A stretch of 64,000 nt of DNA, taken from the NCBI RefSeq assembly GCF_024448715.1, contig NZ_JAMOHZ010000005.1:372001-436000 (forward strand), written 5' to 3'. Every line of letters starts with the position of its first letter. Position 1 is the stretch's first letter. The translations under genes were made by a program, and so were the position numbers. Below the pieces are notes generated by a model. That model saw only the letters and a list, made by a program, of their open reading frames with translations, did not search any database and had not been told where the DNA came from. This document shows, piece by piece, positions 10,366-18,867 of this stretch. The stretch is from Stutzerimonas stutzeri (GTDB lineage Bacteria > Pseudomonadota > Gammaproteobacteria > Pseudomonadales > Pseudomonadaceae).

Positions 10366-11190
10366 ATGCCACGCGTCATCGTTCTCCTGTTTTCACTCGT
10401 TCTCGCCCTGCCCGCCCACGCCGAGGGCTTCATCACCCGCTTGTTGAACAAGCCCGTGCCAGGCGGTGTGGCAGTGGTCGCACTGGGCGACGGCGCCACA
10501 CCGCCGCAGGTCCGCTACCAGAGCAAGCCGGCGTTGGTGATCCGGGAGGACGGCCAGCGCTGGATCGCCATTGTCGGCATTCCGCTCACGGTCAAGCCCG
10601 GCGCTCAACAGGTGGAGGTCGATGGCAGCCCACGCAGCTTCCAGGTCGAGCACCGCGAATACCGCGCGCAGCACATCACGCTGAAGAACAAACGCCAGGT
10701 CAATCCCAACCCCACCGACCTCAAGCGCATCGAGCGTGAATTGAACGAGCAGACCCGCGCCTACCGCCAATTTTCCCCGCAACAGCCAAGCAACCTGCTC
10801 TTCGATAAGCCAGTCGACGGCCCGCTCTCTTCGCCTTTCGGCCTACGCCGCTTCTTTAACGGCGAGGAGCGCAATCCGCATTCGGGGCTCGACTTCGCCG
10901 TTCCGGCCGGCACGCCAATCAAGTCCCCGGCTGCAGGCAAAGTGATTCTTACCGGAAACTATTTCTTCAATGGCAATACGGTGTTCGTCGACCACGGCCA
11001 GGGCCTCATCAGCATGTTCTGTCATCTCTCGCAGATCGGCGTGAAAGTCGGCGATGAGCTGGACCGCGGCGCCGTGCTCGGCAAGGTCGGTTCCACCGGC
11101 AGAGCCACCGGGCCGCACCTGCACTGGAACGTCAGCCTCAACGATGCGCGCGTCGATCCGACCATTTTCATCGGTGCGTTCAAACCCTGA
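10366..11190 (+). CDS. Secreted M23-family peptidoglycan metallopeptidase
   Basis: Predicted periplasmic endopeptidase that would cut peptide cross-links in peptidoglycan. 274 residues: signal peptide 1-19 (ending ALPAHA), a beta-rich N-terminal domain (about 25-110), a short linker with a possible helix, and a lysostaphin-type M23 domain (about 150-270). Zinc ligands are visible: H172 and D176 in NPHSGLDFAVP and H253 in HLHW, with catalytic H220/H251 nearby, so the enzyme looks active. I start at MPRVIVLLFS because it begins a clean signal peptide; a longer frame to 10255 adds a sequence unlike any export signal. 23 bases separate it from the following hydrolase gene, suggesting co-transcription. 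Confidence 0.9.
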   Translation: MPRVIVLLFSLVLALPAHAEGFITRLLNKPVPGGVAVVALGDGATPPQVRYQSKPALVIREDGQRWIAIVGIPLTVKPGAQQVEVDGSPRSFQVEHREYRAQHITLKNKRQVNPNPTDLKRIERELNEQTRAYRQFSPQQPSNLLFDKPVDGPLSSPFGLRRFFNGEERNPHSGLDFAVPAGTPIKSPAAGKVILTGNYFFNGNTVFVDHGQGLISMFCHLSQIGVKVGDELDRGAVLGKVGSTGRATGPHLHWNVSLNDARVDPTIFIGAFKP

Positions 11191-11213
11191 TTCGCTCTGC
11201 AAGGAAAACCACA

Positions 11214-11756
11214 ATGCTCATCAATGCGCAGGAGTCCACACTCCTCATCATCGACATCCAAGAGCGGCTGTTCCCCGTGATTGAGGGCAACACCGCGCTG
11301 GCCGAACACAGCGCCTGGCTGATGCAGATTGCCCAGCGCGCCGGCGTGCCGGTGCTGCTCACCGAGCAGTACAGCAAGGGCCTGGGCGCGACCATCGCCA
11401 CGCTACGCGACGGCATAGGCGCGGATTCGATCTTCGAGAAGCTGCATTTTTCTGCCGCCCGCGATGGCGAGCTGTTCAAGCGCCCCGGCGGCGAGCGCCG
11501 GCAGTTCGTGATCTGCGGCACCGAAACCCACATCTGCGTGCTTCAGACGGTTCTTGACCTGATAGGCCGCGGCAACCAGGTCTTCGTCGTAGATGAAGCC
11601 GTCGGCTCGCGCCGTGCCAGCGACAAGGCGCTAGGCCTGGCACGCATGCAGCAGGCCGGAGCCAGCATCGTGTCGCGGGAGATGGTCGCGTTCGAATGGA
11701 TGGAACAGGCTGGGACCGACCTTTTCCGCTCGATCAGCCGCGAGTTCATCCGCTAG
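11214..11756 (+). CDS. Isochorismatase-family cysteine hydrolase
   Basis: 180-residue cytosolic hydrolase of the isochorismatase/nicotinamidase fold. The catalytic triad is present: Asp14 (LLIIDIQERL), Lys76 (IFEKLHFSA) and the nucleophile Cys108 (CGTETHICVLQT). The family includes nicotinamidases, N-carbamoylsarcosine hydrolases and many enzymes with unknown substrates. Short length and the HICV rather than a nicotinamidase metal site (DxHxxxH is absent) argue for the general YcaC-like hydrolase branch. AAGGA Shine-Dalgarno present. It lies between the M23 peptidase and an MscS channel, neither of which suggests a substrate. Confidence 0.88.
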   Translation: MLINAQESTLLIIDIQERLFPVIEGNTALAEHSAWLMQIAQRAGVPVLLTEQYSKGLGATIATLRDGIGADSIFEKLHFSAARDGELFKRPGGERRQFVICGTETHICVLQTVLDLIGRGNQVFVVDEAVGSRRASDKALGLARMQQAGASIVSREMVAFEWMEQAGTDLFRSISREFIR

Positions 11757-11811
11757 ACCAACGCCACGGCCCTAGTGGCGCCTGAGATAGCCAACTTATG
11801 GAGGCACCCAA

Positions 11812-13116
11812 ATGCAGGAAGAGCTAAACGTTTGGCTGGAATGGCTCAGAACTCATCCTGAGCTGCAGACTCTGGTCGCCAGCGCCGCGCTGATCTTCGC
11901 CGCCTGGCTGGCCAACTGGGTGGTCAAACGAATCCTCGTACGCGGCCTGTATAAGGCGCTGCGTCACGCGCGCGAGACCGAACTGCAGGACTACGGCATC
12001 ATTCGCCGGCTGTCTAACATCGTGCCGGCGCTGGTACTGTCCGTTGGCGTCAACGCGGTACCGGGCTTGCCGGAAGCAGCCGTCACGGTGGTGCGCAACG
12101 TCTGCGGCGGCTTCATCGTGCTGACCATTGCGCTGGCCATAGGCGCGCTGCTGGACATCGTCAACCTGCTCTACCAGCGCCGCGCCGACGCTCATGTGCA
12201 CCCGATCAAAGGCTACGTGCAAGTGGTCAAGATCGTCCTCTACGCGATAGCGACCATTCTGATCATTGCGACGCTGATCGACCGCTCGCCGCTGATCCTG
12301 CTGTCCGGCCTCGGCGCCATGGCCGCGGTGCTGATGCTGATCTTTCAGGACACCATCCTCTCGCTGGTGGCCAGCGTGCAGATATCGTCCAACGACATCA
12401 TCCGCGTCGGCGACTGGATTGAAATGCCGCAACTCAACGCCGACGGCGATGTCATCGATATCGCCCTGCATACGGTGAAAGTGCAGAACTGGGACAAGAC
12501 CATCTCGAATATCCCGACCAAGCGCTTCATCAGCGATTCGTTCAAGAACTGGCGGGGCATGCAGGAAAGCGGCGGGCGGCGGATCAAGCGCAGCCTGTAT
12601 CTCGATCAGCAGAGCGTGCACTTTCTTGGCAGCGATGAATGTGAGCGTCTGCACCGCTTCAACCTGCTGGACGACTACCTTACCGACAAGCGCCGAGAGA
12701 TCGACGAGTGGAACGCCAAGCTCGAGAAGCGAGGCAAGGAGCCGGTGAACACCCGGCGCATTACCAACATCGGCAGCTTTCGTGCGTATGTGGAGCGCTA
12801 CCTACGCAGCCATAGCGGCATCCACCAGTCCATGACGCTGATGGTGCGTCAGCTCAGCCCGACGGCAGACGGATTACCGCTAGAGATCTACTGCTTCACC
12901 AACACCGTGGCCTGGACGCAGTACGAAGCGATCCAGTCGGACATCTTTGACCATCTGCTGGCGATCCTGCCCGAATTCGGCCTGCGCGTATTCCAGCACC
13001 CGAGCGGTGCCGACATGCGCGACGGATACGGGTCGGTCAGCCAATTGCTGAGCCGTTCGAAGCCCGAGTGGTCCGAACAGTCAAAGCACAGCGAGGATCG
13101 AAAGCTGGAAGGCTGA
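11812..13116 (+). CDS. Mechanosensitive channel of the MscS family (YbdG/MscM-like)
   Basis: 434-residue inner-membrane channel that opens under membrane tension to release solutes on osmotic downshock. Several N-terminal transmembrane helices (about residues 15-170) precede the pore helix and beta domain, seen as LLSGLGAMAAVLMLIFQDTILSLVASVQ (by position about 160-187) and the following IRVGDWIEMP. The long cytoplasmic domain with the insert KTISNIPTKRFISDSFKNWRGM-type sequence (about 225-246) resembles E. coli YbdG rather than MscS itself. GGAGG lies 7 bases before the ATG. The last codons run into a GAAAGCTGGAAGGCT stretch resembling the family A intergenic repeat. Confidence 0.9.
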   Translation: MQEELNVWLEWLRTHPELQTLVASAALIFAAWLANWVVKRILVRGLYKALRHARETELQDYGIIRRLSNIVPALVLSVGVNAVPGLPEAAVTVVRNVCGGFIVLTIALAIGALLDIVNLLYQRRADAHVHPIKGYVQVVKIVLYAIATILIIATLIDRSPLILLSGLGAMAAVLMLIFQDTILSLVASVQISSNDIIRVGDWIEMPQLNADGDVIDIALHTVKVQNWDKTISNIPTKRFISDSFKNWRGMQESGGRRIKRSLYLDQQSVHFLGSDECERLHRFNLLDDYLTDKRREIDEWNAKLEKRGKEPVNTRRITNIGSFRAYVERYLRSHSGIHQSMTLMVRQLSPTADGLPLEIYCFTNTVAWTQYEAIQSDIFDHLLAILPEFGLRVFQHPSGADMRDGYGSVSQLLSRSKPEWSEQSKHSEDRKLEG

Positions 13117-13506
13117 GCGAAGTCAGATGAGACGCGTCAATGTATGGCGAGTTCTTCCCCAGCGACTGGACGTTCGAGCCTCCAGCCGCTTCAGCAGGCT
13201 TTGAGCCAGCGTCCTGGACGCAATTTCTGTTCGGCTCACGGTGAACGCAGCTTCTGCACTTTCACTCGCATCGACACGTGACCGATACAAGCTGTAACAG
13301 CCGAGCAATCAAAACTCTATTTCAGCGCTTTTCCTGAGCATTGTTTTCTCAGAAAAAAACATTTTTAGAGAAAATCACCAATTTATCTTTGGTTGTTGCA
13401 ACACACTGCAAGCAAGTTCTACATTGGTTTCATCAATCCCGTATCGATCTGCTCCGTCCTCCCTTGACGCGTCGCGCTTTTGGGAGCTGCTCAAAGGAAA
13501 ATCGCC
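13117..13506. promoter_or_regulatory. 390-base region upstream of leuA with AT-rich palindrome
   Basis: No gene is supported here. An unusually AT-rich imperfect palindrome lies at 13344-13374 (arms TTTTCTC and GAGAAAA, A-run and T-run inside), followed by a perfect 10-base palindrome TGTTGCAACA (13394-13403). A weak promoter candidate TTGCAA, 17 bases, CTACAT overlaps it (from 13397). I see no Leu-rich leader peptide or attenuator. Confidence 0.5.
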
Positions 13507-15177
13507 ATGACCATGCTCAAAGATCCGTCGAAGAAATACCGCCCGTTTCCGGTGATCAATCTGCCTGACCGTACTTGGCCATCGCAGGCCATTACGCAGG
13601 CACCGATCTGGCTGAGCTCCGATTTGCGCGATGGCAACCAGTCGCTGATCGAGCCGATGGACGCCGAAAAGAAGATGCGTTTCTTCAAGACATTGGTGCA
13701 GGTTGGCGTGAAAGAAATCGAGGTAGGTTTCCCCTCCGCCTCGCAAACCGATTTCGATTTTGTTCGCGAGCTCATCGAGGGCGACCACATTCCGGATGAC
13801 GTCACGATTCAAGTCCTGACCCAGGCGCGTGAGGACCTGATCACCCGTACCTTCGAGTCCCTCAAGGGCGCCAAGCAGGCCATCGTTCATTATTACAACG
13901 CCACCGCGCCCAGCTTCCGCCGCATCGTCTTCAATCAGGACAAAGCCGGCGTGGTGAATATCGCGGTTAGCGCTGCGCAGATCGTCAAGCGTCTGGCCGC
14001 TGCTGCACCTGAAACAAACTGGCGCTTCGAATATTCCCCCGAGGTGTTCAGCTCCACCGAAACCGATTTCGCCATCGAGGTATGCAACGCGGTTATCGAA
14101 GTGTTCCAACCGACGCCAGCGCAGAAGCTGATCCTCAATCTGCCGGCCACCATCGAAGCGGCTACCCCGAATATTTATGCCGACCAGATCGAGTACTTCG
14201 GTCGCCATATCGACAAGCGCGACAGCGTGCTGATCAGCCTGCACACCCATAACGACCGCGGCACTGGCGTGGCCGCCACTGAGCTGGGCCTGATGGCTGG
14301 CGCCGACCGCGTCGAAGGCTGCTTGTTCGGCAACGGCGAGCGCACCGGCAATGTCGACCTGGTCACCGTGGCGCTGAACATGTACAGCCAGGGTGTCGAT
14401 CCGCAGCTGGACTTCTCCGACATCGACGCCGTGCGCAAGGTGGTCGAGGAGTGCAACCAGCTGCCGGTGCATCCACGCCATCCTTATGTCGGCGATCTGG
14501 TACATACCGCCTTCTCCGGCTCGCATCAGGATGCGATCCGCAAGGGCTTCGCCCAGCAGGATCCGAACGGCGTCTGGGAAGTTCCCTACCTGCCGATCGA
14601 CCCGGCTGACATCGGGCGCAGTTACGAAGCGGTGATTCGTGTCAACAGCCAGTCCGGTAAAGGTGGTATCTCCTATCTGCTTGAGCAGGAATATGGCATC
14701 AGCCTGCCGCGGCGTATGCAGATCGAATTCAGCCAGGTGGTGCAGAAGGAAACGGATCGCCTCGGTCTGGAGATGAGCGCCAAGCAAATCTATGCGCTGC
14801 TCGAAGCCGAATATCTGCAGGCCACCACGCCGTATACGCTGAAGAGCCATCGCCTCCAGGAAGAGAACGGCACCAGCGCCGTGGAGGTGGAAGTCGCTAG
14901 CAATGGTGAAACCATGCATTGGCGCGGCATCGGCAAGGGCCCGTTGGAAGCCTTGGTCGCCGGGTTGCCAGTCAAGCTGGAGATCATGGATTACCACGAG
15001 CACTCGATCGGTGCCGGCAGCAATGCCAAGGCGGCGGCTTATATCGAAGTGCGTCTGGACGGCGAGCGTCCGCTGCACGGAATTGGCATCGACGAGAACA
15101 TCACCACGGCCAGCATCCGCGCACTGTTCAGCGCGTTGAATCGGGCCCGGCGAGAGGCCGAGGTGAAAGCGGCCTGA
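13507..15177 (+). CDS. leuA: 2-isopropylmalate synthase, long form
   Basis: Condenses acetyl-CoA with 2-oxoisovalerate, the committed step of leucine synthesis, normally inhibited by leucine. 556 residues, the length of the long (type 2) LeuA. The TIM barrel has [14 protein letters not shown] (about 39-52) with the metal-binding Asp, and [11 protein letters not shown] near 247 with the two metal His residues. The C-terminal LeuA regulatory domain covers about 440-550 ([20 protein letters not shown]). Start chosen at [10 protein letters not shown] with AGGAAA upstream; the ATG six bases later is also possible. Single gene, no leuBCD nearby, as usual in Pseudomonas. Confidence 0.97.
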   Translation: MTMLKDPSKKYRPFPVINLPDRTWPSQAITQAPIWLSSDLRDGNQSLIEPMDAEKKMRFFKTLVQVGVKEIEVGFPSASQTDFDFVRELIEGDHIPDDVTIQVLTQAREDLITRTFESLKGAKQAIVHYYNATAPSFRRIVFNQDKAGVVNIAVSAAQIVKRLAAAAPETNWRFEYSPEVFSSTETDFAIEVCNAVIEVFQPTPAQKLILNLPATIEAATPNIYADQIEYFGRHIDKRDSVLISLHTHNDRGTGVAATELGLMAGADRVEGCLFGNGERTGNVDLVTVALNMYSQGVDPQLDFSDIDAVRKVVEECNQLPVHPRHPYVGDLVHTAFSGSHQDAIRKGFAQQDPNGVWEVPYLPIDPADIGRSYEAVIRVNSQSGKGGISYLLEQEYGISLPRRMQIEFSQVVQKETDRLGLEMSAKQIYALLEAEYLQATTPYTLKSHRLQEENGTSAVEVEVASNGETMHWRGIGKGPLEALVAGLPVKLEIMDYHEHSIGAGSNAKAAAYIEVRLDGERPLHGIGIDENITTASIRALFSALNRARREAEVKAA

Positions 15178-15588
15178 AGCTGACCGGCGAGCTCCGCTAG
15201 CGGGCTCGCCGCGACTGGGCCAGTATTCAGGCGGTCTCGGCCGTCAAACGGCTCAACAGAACCATCAGTCGAACCAGCTGATCCGCATGTCAGCGTTCAC
15301 ATGCCGCGGCAACCTTCCACTGCACACTCGAACGTTTCACCCTGCTGACTGGCAGGGTGGATGGTGCCTCAAGTTCATGGGCACCAGTGTCGGCCATTCG
15401 GTCTCTTCGTGCCCGGCACCCGCGTCATCTCGTAGCGGCAACTAGCGAACTTTCGCCACCGCATGTCCGCTCCTGAGCTGATCCAGCAGAAACGCGTCAG
15501 TCATCGACAGAATCGTGCAACCGGTCCTGTTGATATCGGTACTAGGCTTGATCTCCTCAATCCAGACGTTCAACCCAAAGGAACCACC
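15178..15588. other. 411-base intergenic region with three hairpins
   Basis: After leuA comes GGCGAGC/GCTCGCC (15186-15192/15204-15210), a possible weak terminator without a T-run. Two adjacent perfect hairpins follow: CACCCTGC/GCAGGGTG (15338-15345/15352-15359) and TGGTGCC/GGCACCA (15362-15368/15380-15386). No supported gene. The next start at 15589 has AAGGA. Confidence 0.5.
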
Positions 15589-16644
15589 ATGAGCAAAGCC
15601 ATCGGTTACGCCGCCGTCGACCCGAGCACGCCGCTCGCACCCTATGCGTTTTCGCGCCGCGCCGTCGGGCCAGACGACGTGCAGATCGACATCCTCTATT
15701 GCGGCGTCTGCCATTCGGATCTGCATACAGCCCGTAACGAATGGAATAACACGCTGTATCCCTCCGTCCCGGGCCACGAGATCGTCGGCCGCGTGATCGC
15801 TGTTGGCACCTCGGTCAAAGGCTTCAAGATTGGCGATATCGCAGGCGTCGGCTGTATGGTTGATAGCTGCCGCAGTTGCTCGTCGTGCAGCGATGGGCTG
15901 GAGCAATACTGCGAGAACGGCTTCACCGGGACCTACAACGGCCCCGTGTTCGGTGGCGAGAACACCTACGGTGGTTACTCGGACAACATCGTGGTGGACG
16001 AGAAATTCGTCTTGCGCGTCTCCCATGCCGAAAACAACCTCGCAGCCGTGGCGCCGCTGCTGTGTGCCGGCATCACAACGTATTCGCCGCTACGCCAGTG
16101 GAAGGTCGGCCCCGGCCAGAAAGTCGGCGTGGTCGGTCTCGGCGGCCTCGGCCACATGGCGGTTAAGATCGCTAACGCCATGGGCGCCCATGTAGTGCTC
16201 TTCACCACTTCACCAGACAAGAAGGAGGACGCGTTGCGCCTCGGCGCTAGCGAAGTCGTGGTATCGAAAAACAAGGACGAGATGGCCGCTCATCTGAACA
16301 GCTTCGATTTCATCCTCAACACCGTCGCAGCGCCGCATGATCTCGATCCCTTCCTGGCGCTATTGAAGCGCGACGCAACCATGACGCTGGTGGGCGCGCC
16401 GGCATCGCCGCATCCGTCTCCCAGCGTCTTCGGCCTGATTTTCAAACGCCGCCGCCTGGCCGGCTCCCTGATCGGCGGGATCGCCGAAACTCAGGAGATG
16501 CTGGATTTCTGTGCCAAGCACAACATCGTATCGGACATCGAGATGATCAATATCCAGAACATCAACGATGCCTACGAACGCATGCTCAAGAGTGACGTGA
16601 AATACCGCTTCGTAATTGATATGGCTTCACTCAAGTCCGCCTGA
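15589..16644 (+). CDS. Zinc-dependent NAD(P) alcohol dehydrogenase (YahK/CAD type)
   Basis: 351-residue cytosolic medium-chain dehydrogenase interconverting alcohols and aldehydes. Catalytic zinc ligands C41 (CGVCHSDLH) and H63/E64 (PGHEIVG) are present, as is the structural zinc lobe C94, C97, C100 and C108. The Rossmann motif GLGGLGHMAVK follows near 182. Residues match the cinnamyl-alcohol/YahK-type aldehyde reductases, which usually prefer NADPH; cofactor is inferred. I start at MSKAIGYAAV with AAGGAA upstream; a longer frame to 15463 has no ribosome site. No regulator gene is adjacent. It ends in a strong terminator. Confidence 0.92.
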   Translation: MSKAIGYAAVDPSTPLAPYAFSRRAVGPDDVQIDILYCGVCHSDLHTARNEWNNTLYPSVPGHEIVGRVIAVGTSVKGFKIGDIAGVGCMVDSCRSCSSCSDGLEQYCENGFTGTYNGPVFGGENTYGGYSDNIVVDEKFVLRVSHAENNLAAVAPLLCAGITTYSPLRQWKVGPGQKVGVVGLGGLGHMAVKIANAMGAHVVLFTTSPDKKEDALRLGASEVVVSKNKDEMAAHLNSFDFILNTVAAPHDLDPFLALLKRDATMTLVGAPASPHPSPSVFGLIFKRRRLAGSLIGGIAETQEMLDFCAKHNIVSDIEMINIQNINDAYERMLKSDVKYRFVIDMASLKSA

Positions 16645-16655
16645 TCCAGGCGTAA

Positions 16656-16694
16656 CGACAGCTGGCGAGGTCAGCTGTCGATCCGTTCTTTTTG
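16656..16694 (+). terminator. Intrinsic terminator after the alcohol dehydrogenase
   Basis: Perfect 9-base stem CGACAGCTG (16656-16664) / CAGCTGTCG (16672-16680), 7-base loop, then ATCCGTTCTTTTT. Confidence 0.85.
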
Positions 16695-16733
16695 GCGTGC
16701 TGCCTTGGCCTACTCGAGCGCGTAGCTTCGCCC

Positions 16734-16778
16734 GCAGGGTGGGCCGGACCGCGCTGGTAGCCTATCGGCCACCCTACA
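16734..16778. repeat. Short inverted repeat of the GYAGGGTGG type (family B)
   Basis: Left border GCAGGGTGGGCCGG (16734-16747) faces CGGCCACCCTAC (16767-16778), nearly its complement, around a 19-base centre. The borders match the larger element at 30231-30300. Confidence 0.6.
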
Positions 16779-16811
16779 ACTCCAACTAGCCCGGACTGTC
16801 CGACCAGCTCT

Positions 16812-16874
16812 CTCGCTCGCCCCCACGCAGGGCGAGCGAGCCAGGGTTTGCGTACGCCACCCCGTCTCGTACGC
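16812..16874. repeat. Two perfect hairpins between the dehydrogenase gene and endA
   Basis: An 11-base perfect stem CTCGCTCGCCC (16812-16822) / GGGCGAGCGAG (16830-16840) with a 7-base loop is followed by GCGTACG (16850-16856) / CGTACGC (16868-16874). Neither has a T-run. No gene is supported in the surrounding 374 bases (16645-17018). Confidence 0.6.
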
Positions 16875-17018
16875 ACTACTGCTCAACCGTCGACCGCCCG
16901 TCTGCTTTTCGGCAGAAGAATCAGCAACTAACTGTTTTCAAATGAAATTATCAAGCGGTGCAAGTAATCTCCGGCTCCCTCGCATGGACGCGCTTCTCAG
17001 TTTGCCGTCGAGTTGTCC

Positions 17019-17747
17019 ATGTACCGCCTTGCACTGTTATTCGCGCTGCTTTTGCCATTCGTTGCCCTTGCCGAGGGACCCCGTAATTTTCGCGAAGCAA
17101 AGAAGATCGCCTGGAAGATCTACGCCGAGCGGCCGGTGGATTTTTATTGCGGCTGCGCCTTCAAGGGAAACCGGATTGATCTGGCCAGCTGCGGTTACAC
17201 CCCCCGCAAACAACCCAAACGGGCGGCACGCGTCGAATGGGAGCATATCGTCCCGGCCTGGGTGATTGGCCATCAACGCCAATGCTGGCAACAAGGCGGT
17301 CGCAAGCGCTGTACTTCCGCCGATCCGGTTTTCAGCAAGGCCGAGGCCGATCTGCATAACCTGGTTCCGGTAGTTGGCGAGGTCAACGGGGACCGCAGCA
17401 ATTACGGCTTCGGCATGCTCAGCGAGAAACCCAGCCAGTATGGTGCCTGCCCGTTCGTGGTTAATTTCAAACAGCGCACCGCGATGCCGCCGGACTATAG
17501 CCGGGGCGCCATTGCACGCACCTATCTGTACATGAGCGAACGCTATGGGCTGCGCCTGTCGAAGCAGGACCGACGCCTCTTCGATATCTGGAATCGCCAG
17601 TATCCCGTCAATGAATGGGAGCATTGGCGCAACCAGGCCATAGCCTGCGTGCAACGCAATGCCAACCGCTTCGTGGGCGCGGTGGATCCGAGCCGCTGCC
17701 CCAAATCGGTCGCTCGTTCGCCCATGGCTCGCGCCAGACAAAGCTGA
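17019..17747 (+). CDS. endA: Secreted endonuclease I family DNase
   Basis: Non-specific DNase exported to the periplasm or outside the cell. 242 residues with a signal peptide (MYRLALLFALLLPFVALAEG). The beta-beta-alpha-metal nuclease core is seen as VEWEHIVPAWVIG (catalytic His) and ADLHNLVPVVGEVNGDRSNYGF with the metal-binding Asn. Many Cys residues (CGCAF, CGYT, CWQQ, CTSA) point to disulfides and export. I prefer the ATG at 17019; a TTG two codons upstream (17013) is possible. Neither has a good ribosome site. A minimum of 64 bases separates it from the downstream membrane gene. Confidence 0.93.
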   Translation: MYRLALLFALLLPFVALAEGPRNFREAKKIAWKIYAERPVDFYCGCAFKGNRIDLASCGYTPRKQPKRAARVEWEHIVPAWVIGHQRQCWQQGGRKRCTSADPVFSKAEADLHNLVPVVGEVNGDRSNYGFGMLSEKPSQYGACPFVVNFKQRTAMPPDYSRGAIARTYLYMSERYGLRLSKQDRRLFDIWNRQYPVNEWEHWRNQAIACVQRNANRFVGAVDPSRCPKSVARSPMARARQS

Positions 17748-17811
17748 GCGTGCCGTACGACAGCGCACCTCGGCCTTGCTCGGATATTGCGTGTCACTAC
17801 GCGAGCACTGC

Positions 17812-18474
17812 ATGCTGACGCCTCATCAGACGACCATGCGACTCCCGATGCAGGACAAGACGCTCTATGCAACTCTCGGTCTGACGGTTCTGCTGGCGCT
17901 GGTCGCCTCCGGCATCGCGCCGTATGACCGCTCGACCTGGCTGCTGGAAGTCGCGCCGGTGCTGATCGCAGCACCCGTCCTGCTGTACAGCTATCGGCCT
18001 TTCCCGCTCACACGGCTGCTTTATGTATTGATCGCCACCCATGCGCTGGTGCTCATTCTTGGCGGCGCCTATATCTACGCTCGTGTGCCAGCGGGCTTCT
18101 GGGTACAGGACTGGCTCGAACTTAGCCGCAACCCCTACGACAAGCTTGGTCATTTCATGCAGGGCGTCACGCCAGCCTTGTTGGCTCGCGAAATTCTGCT
18201 GCGTCTGGGCATTCTTCGGCACGGCAAAATGCTGGGCTTTCTATCGCTCTGCGTCGCCCTTGCGTTCAGCGCTTTCTACGAGCTAATTGAGTGGTGGGTG
18301 GCGCTAATTGCCGGGCAAGGAGCAGAAGATTTTCTTGGTACCCAGGGCGACCCTTGGGACACCCAGTCGGACATGTTCATGGCGCTGCTCGGTGCGCTGC
18401 TGTCGGTCACCTGTTTGACACGTCTACAAGACCGTCAGGCTGCACGCCTCAAACACTCGGACACGGCTGGATAA
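17812..18474 (+). CDS. DUF2238 (YjdF-type) membrane protein
   Basis: About 220 residues with five or six transmembrane helices. Conserved polar motifs sit between helices: NPYDKLGHFMQGVTPALLAR, ELIEWWVALIAG and the acidic DPWDTQSDMFMALLGALLS, matching the DUF2238 family (E. coli YjdF). Biochemical role unknown; the His/Asp/Glu pattern in membrane loops hints at metal or lipid chemistry, but this is inference. The start is uncertain: in-frame ATGs lie at 17812, 17836 and 17848 and none has a strong Shine-Dalgarno. Five bases separate it from the DUF2784 gene, so the two are probably co-translated. Confidence 0.82.
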   Translation: MLTPHQTTMRLPMQDKTLYATLGLTVLLALVASGIAPYDRSTWLLEVAPVLIAAPVLLYSYRPFPLTRLLYVLIATHALVLILGGAYIYARVPAGFWVQDWLELSRNPYDKLGHFMQGVTPALLAREILLRLGILRHGKMLGFLSLCVALAFSAFYELIEWWVALIAGQGAEDFLGTQGDPWDTQSDMFMALLGALLSVTCLTRLQDRQAARLKHSDTAG

Positions 18475-18479
18475 CCGTC

Positions 18480-18857
18480 ATGCTGTATCGACTCGGCGCA
18501 GATGCAGTGTTGCTTCTGCATCTTGGCTTCATCGTCTTCGTGCTGCTGGGTGGACTGCTGGTAGCCTGGAAGCGCCGCCTACTGTGGCTGCACCTACTGG
18601 CTGTGGCGTGGGGCATTTTCGTCGAACTGACGGGGCGTCTGTGCCCGCTCACTCATTGGGAAAATCAGCTGCGGCATCTGGCCGGCGGCGCCGGTTATGA
18701 AAACAGCTTCGTCGAGCAGTATCTGCTGCCGCTGATCTATCCGGCCTGGTTGAGCGTACCAGTGCAGTACCTGCTGGCGGCTATAGTGGTGCTCGCCAAC
18801 CTGCTGATCTATGGCTGGGTATCGCGCTGGCGGCGCAAGGCAGTGCCGCCGAGCTGA
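18480..18857 (+). CDS. DUF2784 membrane protein
   Basis: 125 residues with three or four transmembrane helices. The family pattern is clear: LLHLGFIVFVLLGGLL in the first helix, WLHLLAVAWGIFVELTGRLCPLT in the second with a conserved Cys-Pro, then SFVEQYLLPLIYP. Function unknown. It starts five bases after the DUF2238 stop and ends 10 bases before the convergent omega-amidase gene, leaving no room for a separate terminator. Confidence 0.85.
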   Translation: MLYRLGADAVLLLHLGFIVFVLLGGLLVAWKRRLLWLHLLAVAWGIFVELTGRLCPLTHWENQLRHLAGGAGYENSFVEQYLLPLIYPAWLSVPVQYLLAAIVVLANLLIYGWVSRWRRKAVPPS

Positions 18858-18867
18858 TGCGCAGCGG

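Noticed and set aside
13140-13244. 34-codon frame upstream of leuA as a leader peptide
   Set aside because: Contains a few Phe and Trp codons but no Leu run, and no attenuator hairpin with T-run follows.
13341-13568. 75-codon TTG frame overlapping the leuA start
   Set aside because: Starts inside the AT-rich palindrome, lacks a ribosome site and overlaps leuA in another frame.
13375-15078. 567-codon frame opposite leuA
   Set aside because: Antisense shadow of leuA; His/Ala/Gln-rich composition typical of such frames.
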